A stretch of 64,000 nt of DNA from Oncomelania hupensis. Taxonomy: Eukaryota > Mollusca > Gastropoda > Littorinimorpha > Pomatiopsidae. The notes under the pieces were generated by a model that saw nothing but the letters and a program-made list of their open reading frames with translations, ran no database searches and was not told the origin of the DNA. The stretch lies in NCBI GenBank assembly GCA_036898135.1, contig CM072511.1:36423625-36487624 (forward strand), written 5' to 3'. Made by a program: the position numbers and the translations under genes. This document shows positions 1 to 12,100 of this stretch, in pieces (within the stretch, counting starts at the first letter, position 1; each line of letters begins with the position of its first letter).

Positions 1-1549
1 TTTCTATAATTATGATTGATCATTAATGTTACACTACTACAGTACTACTACTAGCTAGTATTTTGTGTGTGTGTGTGAATTTGCCTTGTTCAGGCTTCAA
101 TTGATAGCTTAATAACAGTAGATTACAATAAGATTTTTTTTTTTTAAATAAGGGCATTGTGATCCCAACGTTTTGACATAAGCATAGCCATAGGAGTGAA
201 TTTCTCAGAAACATTCACTGATTCAGTAGCATAGATCTCTACTACTACTAGTAGTACAGTAAGTAAATCAGCAAAATGACTGCAGACATTTTGGTTAAAA
301 TTATAATGTACGCATGCAGCTTGTGAATTCATGTGATGAAAAATCAAAAGGTAAAGGTGAAGGTGTTTCTGTAACCTTTCTGTCTTTGGGGAGAAAGGAC
401 TTTGTGACTTTCCTTTTTTCTGGGTCAGCTTACTGAGGACAGTGCCCATGTTCTCTTCCTTGATCAGTTGATGGCATACCTTCCTCGGATCTAAACAGAG
501 CCAGGGAGTGGTACTCATTGACATTCACATCTGGATGAATTGAGCTGTATTTGATGTTTTTTTTAATCCTTTGTGTCTTTCAGTGGTTGACTCTGGACAA
601 GTAATGACCAGTGTTGTTATAAAAATGACATTATAGCTTGCCATTTCAATTTTAACTAAACTATCTGGATAATTAATTTATCATATTATCATTGATTGAA
701 ACAAAGCTAAGCTGGTGACAATTTTGGAATTTTCTGCAGCAATCCCTCTCCCTCTTCACACTTTCGCCAGCACTACCTCCCACCAGATTAATTTATAATA
801 ATTGTTCTATTACTTAGCTAGCTAAATAAGGAATTTCTTACTGGTACCCCTTCTTCCCCCACCCCTCATTCCCTCATCCCACCAATCCTCTTCTCCCCTG
901 TCCCATCCCTGTTATTTTCTTTTGATAATTTTGTTGTGTAATGAATGGAATTTTGAAGTGGAAATGGAGCCTTGTGCATCTGATAGATTATCATCAGCAT
1001 TATAATATCAGGAAGCTGGAAAGGCCTGTGTGTAACAGGAAAATGGTCCTTAAACTTTAGTGGGTTTTAGCCTATACATGGGAGTGACGCAGTCTAGAAC
1101 TGGAAGTGGAAGTATCTGTTGTGTTTAGAAAATTAGATCTTATGAGTTGTCATTTAGAAGCTATGCCAGTTAGTGCTTAAATGGGTGACTCTAGAGCTTG
1201 TCCTGTCTGGACAATCATTACTGTCATTTATTTTGTTGTTGCTACACATCATAGTTGCATGTTCTGCAGTAGGCAAAATGTGTGGGTTACTTGAGACAGT
1301 GCAGATTTTTTGTTGCTGTTTGTAGGAATTCCCAAATTTAAATAAAACCCTTACAAGTTAGTGAAGTTTGTATGCTATAATTTCCATTTGAGTTTGAAGC
1401 TTGTATGCTATTTCCATTTGAGTTTGAACTACTAGCTGTCAACTAAAATGTTTACAATATTACAATGTCAGTGATGAAGATTTGGGATTGATTATAATGG
1501 CAGAGATTAAATTTGCAATATCATATATTGGTTTAAGTAATGATTTTAG
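1..1549. other. Non-coding, nothing recognised
   Basis: AT-rich sequence, presumably intron of or upstream of the furin gene. A 126-codon minus-strand frame (144-524) has no recognisable domain. A short near-duplication (TTTGAGTTTGAA context) lies around 1370-1430. Confidence 0.4.
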
Positions 1550-2285
1550 TTGTAGTGGAATTGATTGATTGATTGATTTATTGTTGCTTTAGGTCCAGCG
1601 GACTCTTCCGAGCCAAATCAGGACCGGACAACCCCCGATCCGCATAAAAGATCTGCCGAAACAACCCTAGTGGGAAAATTGAATGCCCTCCACCGGCCAG
1701 TCACTTTACAATAAAGACATCCCACGCGGGGGACGGCTGAGGGTTGACCTCAACTACGCGAACACCCCGGTTACAAAAGCAAAATAGAATACAATCATCA
1801 TTATAAATCATCAACAAAACACATACATATAAAATGCCTATAGTGCAAAATAATACAATCATATGAAGCCCTAGTGACCACTCGGCAGAAAGCGTCCAAC
1901 ACTCCCAAGCTGATCCAACAGACCTCATACACAAACAAGGAGTCTTGTCCAGGAAGAGTTTTCAAGAAAAAAGGTAGGTCATTGATCTAGCGAAGAAGAA
2001 GAAAGTATAGCAGAGTGATAGGACAGATCAGGAATGGGAAAGAGCAAATGATGAAGACAGCGACAGTGGGAATTTAAAGCACTAAATTTCCAGAAAGTGG
2101 GGATACTATTTATATACTGAAACCCCCGGCACTCCAACGGGGGGAACTGTTGCCGCAGTGAATTAGTCATGCCTACAAAGGCAAGACAGGTTTTCAACTG
2201 GGGCTTTCACTGTTCCCTTTATAGGTTAGAACAATCTACAGTGACAAGATTGCTCATGACCCCGAGGGGTAGGTTGTAGTGGAAT
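1550..2285 (-). mobile_element. SINE-like ~700-bp retroposon, copy 1 (minus strand), with target duplication
   Basis: Element 1562-2273 is flanked by the direct repeat TTGTAGTGGAAT (1550-1561 and 2274-2285). On its own strand it starts CCCTCGGGGTCATGAGC, carries a TATAAATAG box, and ends GTCCGCTGGACCTAAAGCAA followed by an (AATC)n tail. The tail and target duplication are signs of target-primed reverse transcription. The same family recurs at 14440, 30119, 37747, 39905, 43037 and 56580. Confidence 0.88.
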
Positions 2286-2550
2286 GAGAGTGGGACTGAA
2301 ATAGCAATTCCTGCCAGACTTTATCCATGTAACCCTTTCTGGCTATAACAACTTTACAACTGATGTGGAACATGAATGTAGCTAAATACTCGACCTGATG
2401 ATTGCTGAAAAGGAAGACTGAAAGGAAAGTAATAAAAATAAAATACACCACATTTTCCACATCACATGTTTCAGCAACAAGTTTTCCACATGTAACGAAA
2501 AGGGGTATTTTAAAAATTGGCATGCATGAATCTTCATGTCCTCCCATCTG

Positions 2551-3032
2551 TCTATCCTATCCTATCCTGTCCCATAACCCGGAGGTCGTAGGGGCACCAC
2601 AGATGATCGTTTAACCAGCATACTCCATCTTTCTATGTCCTCAGCAGCCCTGATGGCTTCGCTCAGTGTCAAACCAGTCCATTCTCGAATGTTGTCCTCC
2701 CACCTCTTTTTCGGTCTCCCTCTTCTTCTACTTCCTTGCACTGTGCCTTGCAGAATAGTCTTTTCAAGGCCTGATGATCTGACGACGTGGCAATACCATC
2801 GGAGTTTCCGTTTCTTCACCACTGAGCAGGTCATCGTGTTGTCCAATGGCTTGTGTGATGGTCTGTCGGACTTCGTCGTTGGTGATGTGTTGGGTATAGG
2901 AAATGCCCAGAAGTCTTCTGTAGCACCTCATCTCCATGCTTTGTATTCTTCATTGGAGATCTGCCGTGAGGGTCCATGCTTCGCAAGCATATAAGAAGAT
3001 GGAGATGACAAGAGAGCGCAGCAGTCTTACTC
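2551..3032 (-). mobile_element. 5'-truncated non-LTR retrotransposon 3' end, (GGATA)n tail
   Basis: Read on the minus strand it encodes RKLRWYCHVVRSSGLEKTIL, then GSRRRGRPKKRWEDNIREWT, the characteristic C-terminus of RTE-like endonuclease-reverse transcriptases. It ends in a GGATA repeat tail at 2551-2572. It is severely 5'-truncated and shares its sequence with the longer copy at 6056-8050 and the fragment at 13670. Confidence 0.85.
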
Positions 3033-3149
3033 ATCTCTCTAACTTGTACAATAAACTACGTTGTCACGCCCTCTATTAAATAACACACAAGTCTTGGTTA
3101 CCGTCGCTAGAGAGAGAAACAAAATTTATTATAGTCACACTGTAGGAAT

Positions 3150-3630
3150 GTTTGATCTCTAGTCTCTTCTCTGCCCATGCCGTCTTTTTTTCTCTGCTTC
3201 TCACTTTCCTTTTCATTTTGCCTTCTCAATCTCCCCTCTTCTTCTCCGCTCCTCCTCAGACTCCCTTCTCTTCTCCTCCTCGTCCTCCTCTTCTTTCTCC
3301 TTGTCCACCTCTTCTTTCTCCTTCTCATCCTCCTCTCCTCAGCCTTCTTCTTTCCTCCTCGTTCTCCCTTCCTTCGTCTTCTTCTTTTCCTTAGACTGTG
3401 TTCATTTTTTCTTCTTCTCCTTCTTCTTCTGCTTCCTCTTCTTTGGCGTTCTCTTCTTCTGCTGCTGCTTCCTCCTCTTTTTCTTCTTCCTTGTTTCTTT
3501 TTCTTCTTCCTCGTTTCTTCTTCTTCTTCTACTTTTCCTTCTTCTCCTTCCTCTCTATCCTTCTTTGTTCTTCTTCATCTACTTCTCCGTCCTCTTCTTC
3601 TTCTTCGCCTATTCTTGAGGCCCCCGCTGC
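3150..3630. repeat. 480-bp polypyrimidine tract (CTT/CTC/CCT)
   Basis: The + strand is almost pure pyrimidine, with imperfect TTC, CTC and TCC repeats. It creates long spurious open frames in all three + frames (Ser/Leu/Phe-rich) and on the minus strand (Arg/Lys/Glu-rich). I treat it as non-coding simple sequence. Confidence 0.9.
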
Positions 3631-5141
3631 TTGAGACTTCTGCAGACAAAGGAGTTAACAACTAAGTTTTATCATACATAAACGTTTTTTTGGACCATTG
3701 CATATATATACCTCTCTCTCTCTCCTATGTGAACGGACCAGTGCAGCAATACAATTCAAATTTCATCCATATCAAATAAAGTTCACAACACAAATTCTAC
3801 AACTAAATATTACAACTAAATTATATTACAGCAATGACACCAATTAATTTCATTCATACTCGTAAATAAACTTAATACTTTACACTGCAATAATATAGTT
3901 TCAACTTTAAATCAAATAATTATCAGAATTCAATTCGTTATTCAAATATTAAAGTGAACCACCATGTTCATCTCCTCCCCACTCCATACTTCACACAAAT
4001 GTCACAATTATGTATTATTAATGTTATTACATAACAATACAATATCATCAGTTAATAAATACTATATTACATTTATAATACAACATTCAGTTAATAGCTG
4101 AATATTTTTCCCCACTGTTTTGGAATTTCCGTTTGGCTTTCCAGCACTTATGTATTTTGTTGAAAGCAAAACAGGATGTGACTAGTATTAGTTTTTAAAT
4201 CATGCATACAATTTTATTATTATATTTTCCTGCAGTAACTTGTATTATCAATGACGTTGGTTGGTCATGCATGACAAGTAAGCAAAGATTTTAATCTGGG
4301 TAATGACGCATTGAACTTCCAGGGTTAGAAATTGACTTTTATACAATGGTGTCCTTTGGGTGCCTTACTTGAAACTTTTAGGTGCCAAAAAAATGTTAAA
4401 CTAGAGCGCTCGAAGATAACTAACTATATAAACACACAAGTGACTTTCTAGGAGATTCATTCCAGTTAAAGCCAACTAAACAGGTACAAAAGAACAAAAA
4501 TAATAATCATGTGTTTTTGGTTGTACTAAAAAAACCTATGTTATTAATTTTTGAATCTTAAAACAGAAAAAAGTGTTTTAAAATATCGGATTAACAATAC
4601 AAACAATAACAAAGGCTCAATGCTAAATATCTCAGGAAAACTCAGATTTTTGGTTGAAAGAACATGGACATTAATAAAATGGGAATGCAATGCCAAATAA
4701 AGCCAACTACTTTTTCAGCTTTTTTGTTTGAATGTTACCATTCATCAATTTAAAATTTAAACAAATAATTTGCTGTAATTTACCATATCTTTTAGAGTCC
4801 ATGATTTTGGTAGAAGGTGAATTTAAGAAACACAAAACTAAAAAGAAGACCAATAAAAAGAAAGTACAAATCAAAAACATGACACTGAACACCTGCTTGA
4901 GATACACAAATGCTCATATTTTGGCAATTGGGATATTTGTTAAAAATATCAGCTGTTTATTAACACATGATTTGAGTCTCAGATTTAAAATATGATAAGT
5001 AAAAGTAACAACATGTGCAAGATAGCAACTGACTCCCTGATTGGTAATTGAATACATCACTGGCCAATCAGAAAGCTCATCTTTCATGCATAAAGGAGAC
5101 CATTCTCGACCAATCGCAACCAAAAGCGAAGATATAAAATA
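3631..5141. other. AT-rich non-coding sequence
   Basis: Very AT-rich stretch. Two poorly supported overlapping frames around 4707-4995 have biased composition and no motif. Nothing identified. Confidence 0.4.
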
Positions 5142-5880
5142 ATAATCAGTGATGGAGAAAGTTTTTAAGCTAGGGGTATTTATACCCTCAACCAAAACAT
5201 GTGGGGGTTTTCATACCCTCATTGCAAACATAAGGGGGTTTTTATACCCCCTTTCAGTTTTTTAGGGGGTACACCAGCATACTTAATAAACACTTTGCGT
5301 GGAAAGTCTTTTCATCAGTTTGAGTTTCTTCAGCCGGGCCCGGTTGCGGCTCACCTTTTTCTTCTCTTACCGAGCACTCAAAGCCAAAGGCTGACCAAAA
5401 AGTGTGCTTTTCTTTTCCTTTATCTTGTTTTTATTTTTTTGAGTGCTCAATTAGTTTTGTCTGCTTTATTTTGCCTTTTCTTCGGCTTCCCCTCAGATCG
5501 CTGCTTGTCGGCCATGTTTAATGTTGGGTTGTTGGCAGTCTTATATAGCCAATCAAAAGGGTCGAGAAAAAATAGTGAATATTATCGTGCATATGATTGG
5601 CTGTTTCTCGGAAGCGACAGAATGAATAGGAGGGAGAGAGAGGGTGGTAGGCGGTCGCGCGGGACGCACAGGCACACGATTCAAATCGAGCGAAAGCTGT
5701 ACGCACGACCGAAATAGTTGTACCTGATGATACCTCCCATCAACTTAGCTTTACGTTTTCATACCCCTTTGGCACTGACTTTGTGCGTGTTTATACCCTT
5801 TCATTACATTTTCGTTACGTGATTTCCCAACTCAGTACGTGAAACACGTACAATTGTACGTGATCTCCACCACTGATAAT
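5142..5880. mobile_element. Non-autonomous TIR DNA transposon (hAT-like, 5-bp target duplication)
   Basis: Element 5147-5875 begins CAGTGATGGAGA and ends TCTCCACCACTG, an imperfect terminal inverted repeat. It is bounded by the direct repeat ATAAT (5142-5146 and 5876-5880). Sub-terminal regions repeat TTTATACCC/CATACCC motifs. A minus-strand start at 5515 gives a basic 22-codon peptide, MADKQRSEGKPKKRQNKADK plus two residues, possibly a relic of the transposase first exon. The 172-codon + strand frame covering most of the element has no recognisable domain. Confidence 0.8.
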
Positions 5881-6055
5881 GTGATGTGCAACGGAATATT
5901 TCTGTTGCTTTTACTCTGAAGTTTCCTCTGATCTTTAATTATGATGATGACTATTTGAAGGGAGCTTCAATGAGTTAACTTTATTTTATGATTTTCCAAG
6001 GGCACTGTCAACAAAGATCTGGGTACCAAAACAGGAATTAAGACTCCCCGGGCAC

Positions 6056-8050
6056 TCATCCTGTCCTATCCTATCCCGTAACTCGAAGGTCATTGGGCAC
6101 CACAGATGATCGTTTAACCAGCGGACTCCATTTTTTTCTGTCCTCAGCAACCCTCGTGGCTTTGCTCAGTGTCAAGCAAGTCCATTCTCGAATGTTCTCC
6201 CACCTCTTTTTCTGTCTCCTTCTTCTGCCTCCTTGCACCGTGACTTGCACGATGGTCTTTGCAAGGTCTGATGCTCTGGTGATGTGGCCATGCCATCGGA
6301 GTTTCCGTTATTTCACCACTGTGATCATGTCATCGTGTTGTCCAATGTCTTGTGTGATGGTCTGTCGGACTTCGTCGTTGGTGATCTGTAGCACCTCATC
6401 TCCATGCTTTATATTCTTCATTGTAGGTCTGCGGTGAGAGTCTGCGTTTCGCAAGCGTATAGGAAGATGGAGATGACAAAGGGTTGCAGCAGCCTTACCT
6501 TGGATTGTAGACTGATGATGGTCTTGTCTTTCCAAAGGGCTTCAACCTTGTCAGGGCAGCAGTTGTTTGTGCGATCCTGGAGATGACTTCCAGTAGGGAC
6601 CCATTGTCTGATACAATGGCTCCTACATATTTGAAGCTATGCACTGTGTTGAGGGATTGGACTTTGATGTCCGTGTTGATGCCATTGGTGTTGTTGGTCA
6701 TCATTTTGTTCTTCTCTGCACTTTTTTCCATTCCATAGGCTCTGGAGGTGGTGTCAAGCCTCTGTACCAGCTGTTCAAGTTCTTGTTCCTCTCCAGCCAA
6801 TCCATCAATGTCATCCGCAAAACGGAAGTTGGAGATTGGCTCTATGCTGATTGTGCCTTTGTGATCTGCAAGGGCATCTTACATGATGCGTTCCAGGAAG
6901 ATATTGAAGAGTGTTGGAGAGAGTAGGCACCCTTGCCGCACACTGATTGTTGTTCTGAACCATCTCCCAATGGCGCTGTTGTGGAGGACTGCATTGGTAG
7001 CCTTGTAATACAGGCTTTTGATGACTTCAGTAATTTTAAAGCTGATGTTGTACACTCTCAGTCTTATGGTTGCCCACAGAGCTGCATGCCAGACTCGGTC
7101 AAATGCTTTCTTGAAGTCTACAAACACATGATATAGATGTTGTTGGTGCTGTAGTGTTTCTCACAGATTATTCTGAGGTTCAAAATCTGTTCAGTGGTAC
7201 TTCGCCCTACCCTGAATCCTGCTTGTTCTTCAGCAATGATTTGTTCAGCTTGGGGTTTCAAACTGCTGAGTATTATTTTCAGGAGGATCTTGCTGGGATG
7301 GCTGGTGAGGCTAATGGTGCGATAATTTTCACAGTCCTGAAAATTACCTTTTTTGGGAAAAGTGATGACAAGCGTCCATGGGGTAGACCACTCCCCATTC
7401 TGCCAGATCTTGTTACAGATAATGGTGAGTGCGTCAATCCTTGCTTCTCCTCCTGCTTGAAACAATTCCGTGGGTATGTTGTCCACTCCCGCTGACTTCC
7501 CTTTCTTCAGCAATTGCACTGCTGCCTCAACTTCTTCTCGAAAAATTGGGAGGATTTCTTTTTCTTCTCTGTTCTGGGGACATGCTAGAACTGATGGGTC
7601 TCCGTTTGGTGTGTGGTTGTAAAGATCACAGCAGTATTCTGCCCATCTATTCAAGACTTCTGGTTCTTCTGTAAGGCGTATGCCATACTTGCTTTGGATC
7701 GTGGAGACCTTGGGCTATTTAACACTTGTCAGCCGCATCACAGTCTTGTAGGCCTTCTTGCTGTTGTTCTTGTTCAGACTGTTCTCTATTTCCTGGCATT
7801 GATCTTCTATCCAGCTCTCCTTTGCTGTGCTCATGCCTTTTTGGATGTCATTGTTGATTTTTCGGTAGGCATCAGCTCCCTGTGAGATGTTCTTTTTCTT
7901 TTTCATCTCTCTTCATTTATCACACAGGTCCAAAAGTTCATGTTGATCCACGGTTTCTTTGGGTGGTGCTTGCCAAGGATCTCAGTGGCGGCATCTGTCA
8001 ACAGCTGAGTTGAAGATGGTGGTCAGGGTGTCAACACCATGACCACCGGG
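6056..8050 (-). pseudogene. Degenerate RTE-like LINE reverse transcriptase, (GGATA)n tail
   Basis: Minus-strand frames in order: a linker (KKKKNISQGADAYRKINN), then an RT fragment with GKSAGVDNIPTELFQAGGEA, NYRTISLTSHPSKILLKIIL and EEQAGFRVGRSTTEQI. Next come FVDFKKAFDRVWHAALWATI, VRQGCLLSPTLFNIFLERIM, the catalytic FADDI (codons around 6808-6821) and the RRR..KKRWE C-terminus. At least three frameshifts or indels separate these frames and the endonuclease domain is missing. It is a dead 5'-truncated copy, ending at 6056-6075 in (GGATA)n. The clade is called RTE-like from motif recall only. Confidence 0.9.
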
Positions 8051-9029
8051 CGCTAAGGTGCATACCAAATTCTAATGCTGACTTCTCTGTAATAGGACAC
8101 ATTTTATAAACTTAAATTGAACTGACTTGATGTTCAGACACAGTTTTGAGTGAATTAATTAATGTGAGAATATAACATTTGGAAGTATTATTGTGTGCAT
8201 AAAGTACATTGCTGACAGCTGAAATGAAGTGATTTTTTAATTTTATTTTAGCTTGATGAGTTGATGTTTTGTGGTTAGATCATATCATGGGGAAGGTCAT
8301 GGTTGATGCACACATCACTGTCATCAGAAGTTTGGAGATGGGGTAAAGTTGTCCCTCATATTTCAAGCTTAGAGAATACATTACAAAAATAAAATCACAC
8401 AGAAAACAAGCAAACGTATTAGTAAACTGTTATGAATTTATGTATACAACATACAAAACTAAATAAAACATAATTATGCAGAACATTTTAGGGCTTTGTT
8501 ATTTTTTGTTTGTTTTTTTACATATATATACACTAATTTCAACAATTCAGTTCATTTCAACAAATCTGTTGTTACACAGCAATGTTACATCCATTTCTAT
8601 GCAAAAAACAGTCTTGAGACAGTGAATGTGTACCTTGCAGTAAGAATATACATGTACATGAAGACTCTTGCAACCCTCTCTCAATACTTTCATTACCATA
8701 CCACACAATTGCATACTACCACACATGTATAGTTATAAAGAACACACACATTTTGTAAATGATTGCATGCCAATATGTGTGCTGCTTATTACATGAGGTT
8801 TTATTAATATTTGTCTGTCTTATTAAATACATTGTAGTATGTAGTAAAGTATGCCATAATGTGCACAAGATCGTGTGATAAAGGTGGACTGATCCAGGCA
8901 CAGTACATTTGCTCCATATTATTGTTAATTGTTGTCACTCAATTTACAGTTCATATAATTATTCATGATTGTAAATCTTTCGACGATTATCTCGGGTGAT
9001 GATTTCCATGTATACACTGTGTTTGTCAG
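8051..9029. other. Intronic non-coding sequence before the first furin exon seen
   Basis: AT-rich, no coding frame with a recognisable motif. I looked for a preceding prodomain exon ending ...NLGQ|GT and did not find one. Confidence 0.4.
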
Positions 9030-9134
9030 ATTGGATCTTTGAGTGACCACTACCTATTTGAGATACCACAGCGACAAGCACGTTCAGCAGATCCAAGTCA
9101 TCAACACCATGCCACTCTGTCTTCTCACCCACAG
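9030..9134 (+). CDS. furin: furin exon 1 (of window): prodomain C-terminal part
   Basis: Thirty-five codons, phase 0 at both ends, between acceptor TTTGTCAG and donor ACAG|GTAATT. It reads [12 protein letters not shown] and then a basic/His-rich stretch ending SSHPQ. This matches the prodomain segment that follows NLGQ in furins. Residues RQARSA sit where the internal (secondary) prodomain cleavage site lies in vertebrate furin; that role is inferred. The preceding exon should end in ...GQ and was not found in 1-9029. Confidence 0.88.
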
Positions 9135-12100
9135 GTAATTTATGTCCAAGCCTATTTGATTTATCTGTAACATTATATAATGAGGCACTAAATTACCATA
9201 ATATCAGATGTGTGAATAATATGTGTTGCAGTGCAAGTTCTGTACTAACTAGAAAGTTGCATATTGGTATGCATGAAATTAAATTGCCAGTGCACTGAGT
9301 TACAACTAGAAATTCTGCAGCTTCTTTTAAAGTGACACATGGTAGCTCATTATAATTGTTATTATTCCATTTTGTATATAAGGTGACTTTAAATAATTGA
9401 TACATAGATATATATATGTAGCACATGCACTGATTTTTGTGAAAGTTCATTTTGCGTTCTCCATCTGGGCAGTCATAATTAAAATACCTAATAACTAAAT
9501 AAACATTTCAGTGAATGGTGGTGCAAAAATGTTGCTGTAAAATAGTTTCCTAGAAGAATATAGGATTTAATTATGACGTACATTGAGTAGGTATATTTTC
9601 TGTTTTCTACGTACTATAATTTTACTTTTAGGTAAACTAATTCATAATAGTATCACCGAAAACTACCTACTAAAATACACAAAATATAAGTTTCTTTCTC
9701 CCACTTTTTGCAGCATATATAGGTACTGCTGTTTGTGGGTGTGTGTGTGTGTGCAAGTGTGGTGGGAGTGTCGGGGTACATCAATTTTTTACTTGCTGCT
9801 TATTAGTTATTGATTTTGCAGTACAATCTATTAAAACAACAGAACATTGTTTGCTTATAACTGGTACATTCATGCGTTATATATTTAGTTCAAAGTGGCA
9901 AAGTTACTGCCAAAGTGATACAGTATTTGATTTACACTGATGCAAGCACAAATTGGGAAAAGGGTAGAAATGCCAAAGTGTTAATTCTGCAGCGTCCCTT
10001 TGTGGTTTATTCAAAAGTTAACTTGTCTTAGACTAGAGCTCAGCTGCTTGGTGTTTGCCTTGGAAGTTGGTTCAGTCTCAGTCAGCACTACCACAGTGTG
10101 AATGGGGATCAAGGTTAATGTGGAAGGGATACCCATTACCCTTGACAATGGCAGACTTGCCCGAGGTGTCAATGTATGCAGAACAGTGCTGGTGGCATCT
10201 TAGCTTGAATCACTTACAGTTGCCCATCTCTTACACCATCACCTGCCTACACACACAACCCCTACAAACACACTCCTACATTATTTTAAAAATTAGTAGG
10301 AGTATGAGGACAAAATAGGCCGTGAAGCCTTTGCAAATGTCCTTTCTTCGACTGATTTAATTACTTTATGGGTCTGTTATGCATGCACATTTTCCTACAC
10401 ATCATTCATCATAGCTATAAAAAATCTCTTTAAATTATGGTAATTCAATTTTCATCCAACTGGTTTTTAACAGACTTTATGTTGGGTACTCCATCATTGC
10501 ATGCACAAATTAATTTAAAGAAGATAAAAAAAGATTATACATTTCAGTTATGAACATGAGTGGCGTATGATTTTTGTGTCGTTATTGTGTCAAAAACCTC
10601 CAAATCTAATTATTTCAGTTATTTTGAGGCTGCTAGATAGTAGATTGCATTAAAAGAGATTTAATAGTGTACCATAAAGATTTCTAAAAATAAATAAACA
10701 AACAAAATATCGAATCTATTGAACAAGCACTGTTTGGGGATATCTTTAACCGAATCCATTTCTCATTGCTCTGAATCACGTTTCCAAGGAGGCGGGAAGT
10801 TATTAATAATCTTGCGATTCATGGGTAGCACTGATCACAGTGATAATGAAGTGGCCAATGGAGGTGAAAACAGGATCTCATTTGATAGAGCAAATGTTGC
10901 ACGTTTAAATGAAATACCAGGCTAGCAACACTAAAGAGGAACGAATCGGACCTGTTATCAATAATTCATGGCAACGCTTTGTGTGCTTCGTGTTGTGACT
11001 TCTTCTACTAATCAAGACCAGTGACTGATAGGACTGGTACAGATGCCCAGATCTAGTCTAGTCATACTGTGCCTCTGGTGGATTACTGCTGATACAATAA
11101 ATCAAATTATGTCAAACTATGAACTCATTACTCTCCACCTGATACTTTACTTTGAGGATTTCTTAATTCTTTGGACATTAATATTTTTCTGAGATCCATC
11201 TTCTAAGCTATGCTTAAAATTATAATTAAAGACAGCTTACTGTGTCAGTATATATTATTGCTAACCCATAAACACATTTAAATTGAAAAATAATCGAAAA
11301 TTCGATTTTCCCGACAATTTTGTCTCATCCTTCAGGGTTAAAAGGGTAAAACTAGTTATAGCAATTACTGTCAGCCCACTGCTAATAATAGAAATGTTGA
11401 CTTCTTTGTTAACATTAGTTCTAAGTTAGTTATGGCATTTACTGTCAAAGTCCATTTTCTCCTGGTCTCAAAACTATTTCATGATCTCCAAAAGAGCTGA
11501 TACCAATAAATATTAAGAACCATTGCGTCAGCAATTTAAAACTATTAATTTTTTTTTATTTTGATAGATTTAAAAATGCTTTTAACTTGAATATTGAAAG
11601 TTTAAGGTTTTCACATTTTCTGACTGTAATCATGTTTTGGTACTATTAGTACAGTATTAGTATTAATCTTCTCCGGCTTCCTTTTTGACTCGAATGCATA
11701 TCAATGACAATGTAAGTCACTCTATGTACTCATCCCCCCCCCTCCCACCTACCTTTACCCCCCTATCTCCCCTCTCCCCCACCCCCACCCCCCCCCCCCA
11801 AAAAAAAGCCACAAAAACACCAGATTTTTGCAAATCTGTTTGAGATGAGTCCTAAATAGTCGAAAAATGTTAAAGAAAATGTCAGTCCATCTGTCCGTCT
11901 GTCTACTGTACGCCATCTGTCTGTGCAAAACTTGCAAGTGGATTAATATCTCAGAACCTATTCCAACTATCACAACGAAACTTGGTAAGATGGTGTATAC
12001 CCATGAGACCTTATAAATGATTAGTGAATGAATAACTTTATTTCAAGGTCAATGTCACAGGGTCAACAAATGTTTGTCAAACCATAACAATTTTTCACAA

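Noticed and set aside
144..524. 126-codon minus-strand frame
   Set aside because: No motif, no splice or promoter support, and its Met sits in ordinary AT-rich sequence. I cannot tell it from chance.
3177..3665. 162-codon Leu/Ser/Phe-rich frame and overlapping frames
   Set aside because: Entirely inside the polypyrimidine tract; open in every + frame because pyrimidine codons contain no stops.
5199..5717. 172-codon + strand frame
   Set aside because: Lies wholly within a TIR element and has no domain; the element's likely coding relic is on the other strand.
1..9029. Missing furin signal-peptide and first prodomain exon
   Set aside because: Searched for an exon ending ...NLGQ before a GT donor and for a signal peptide start; none found, so it is assumed to lie before the window.
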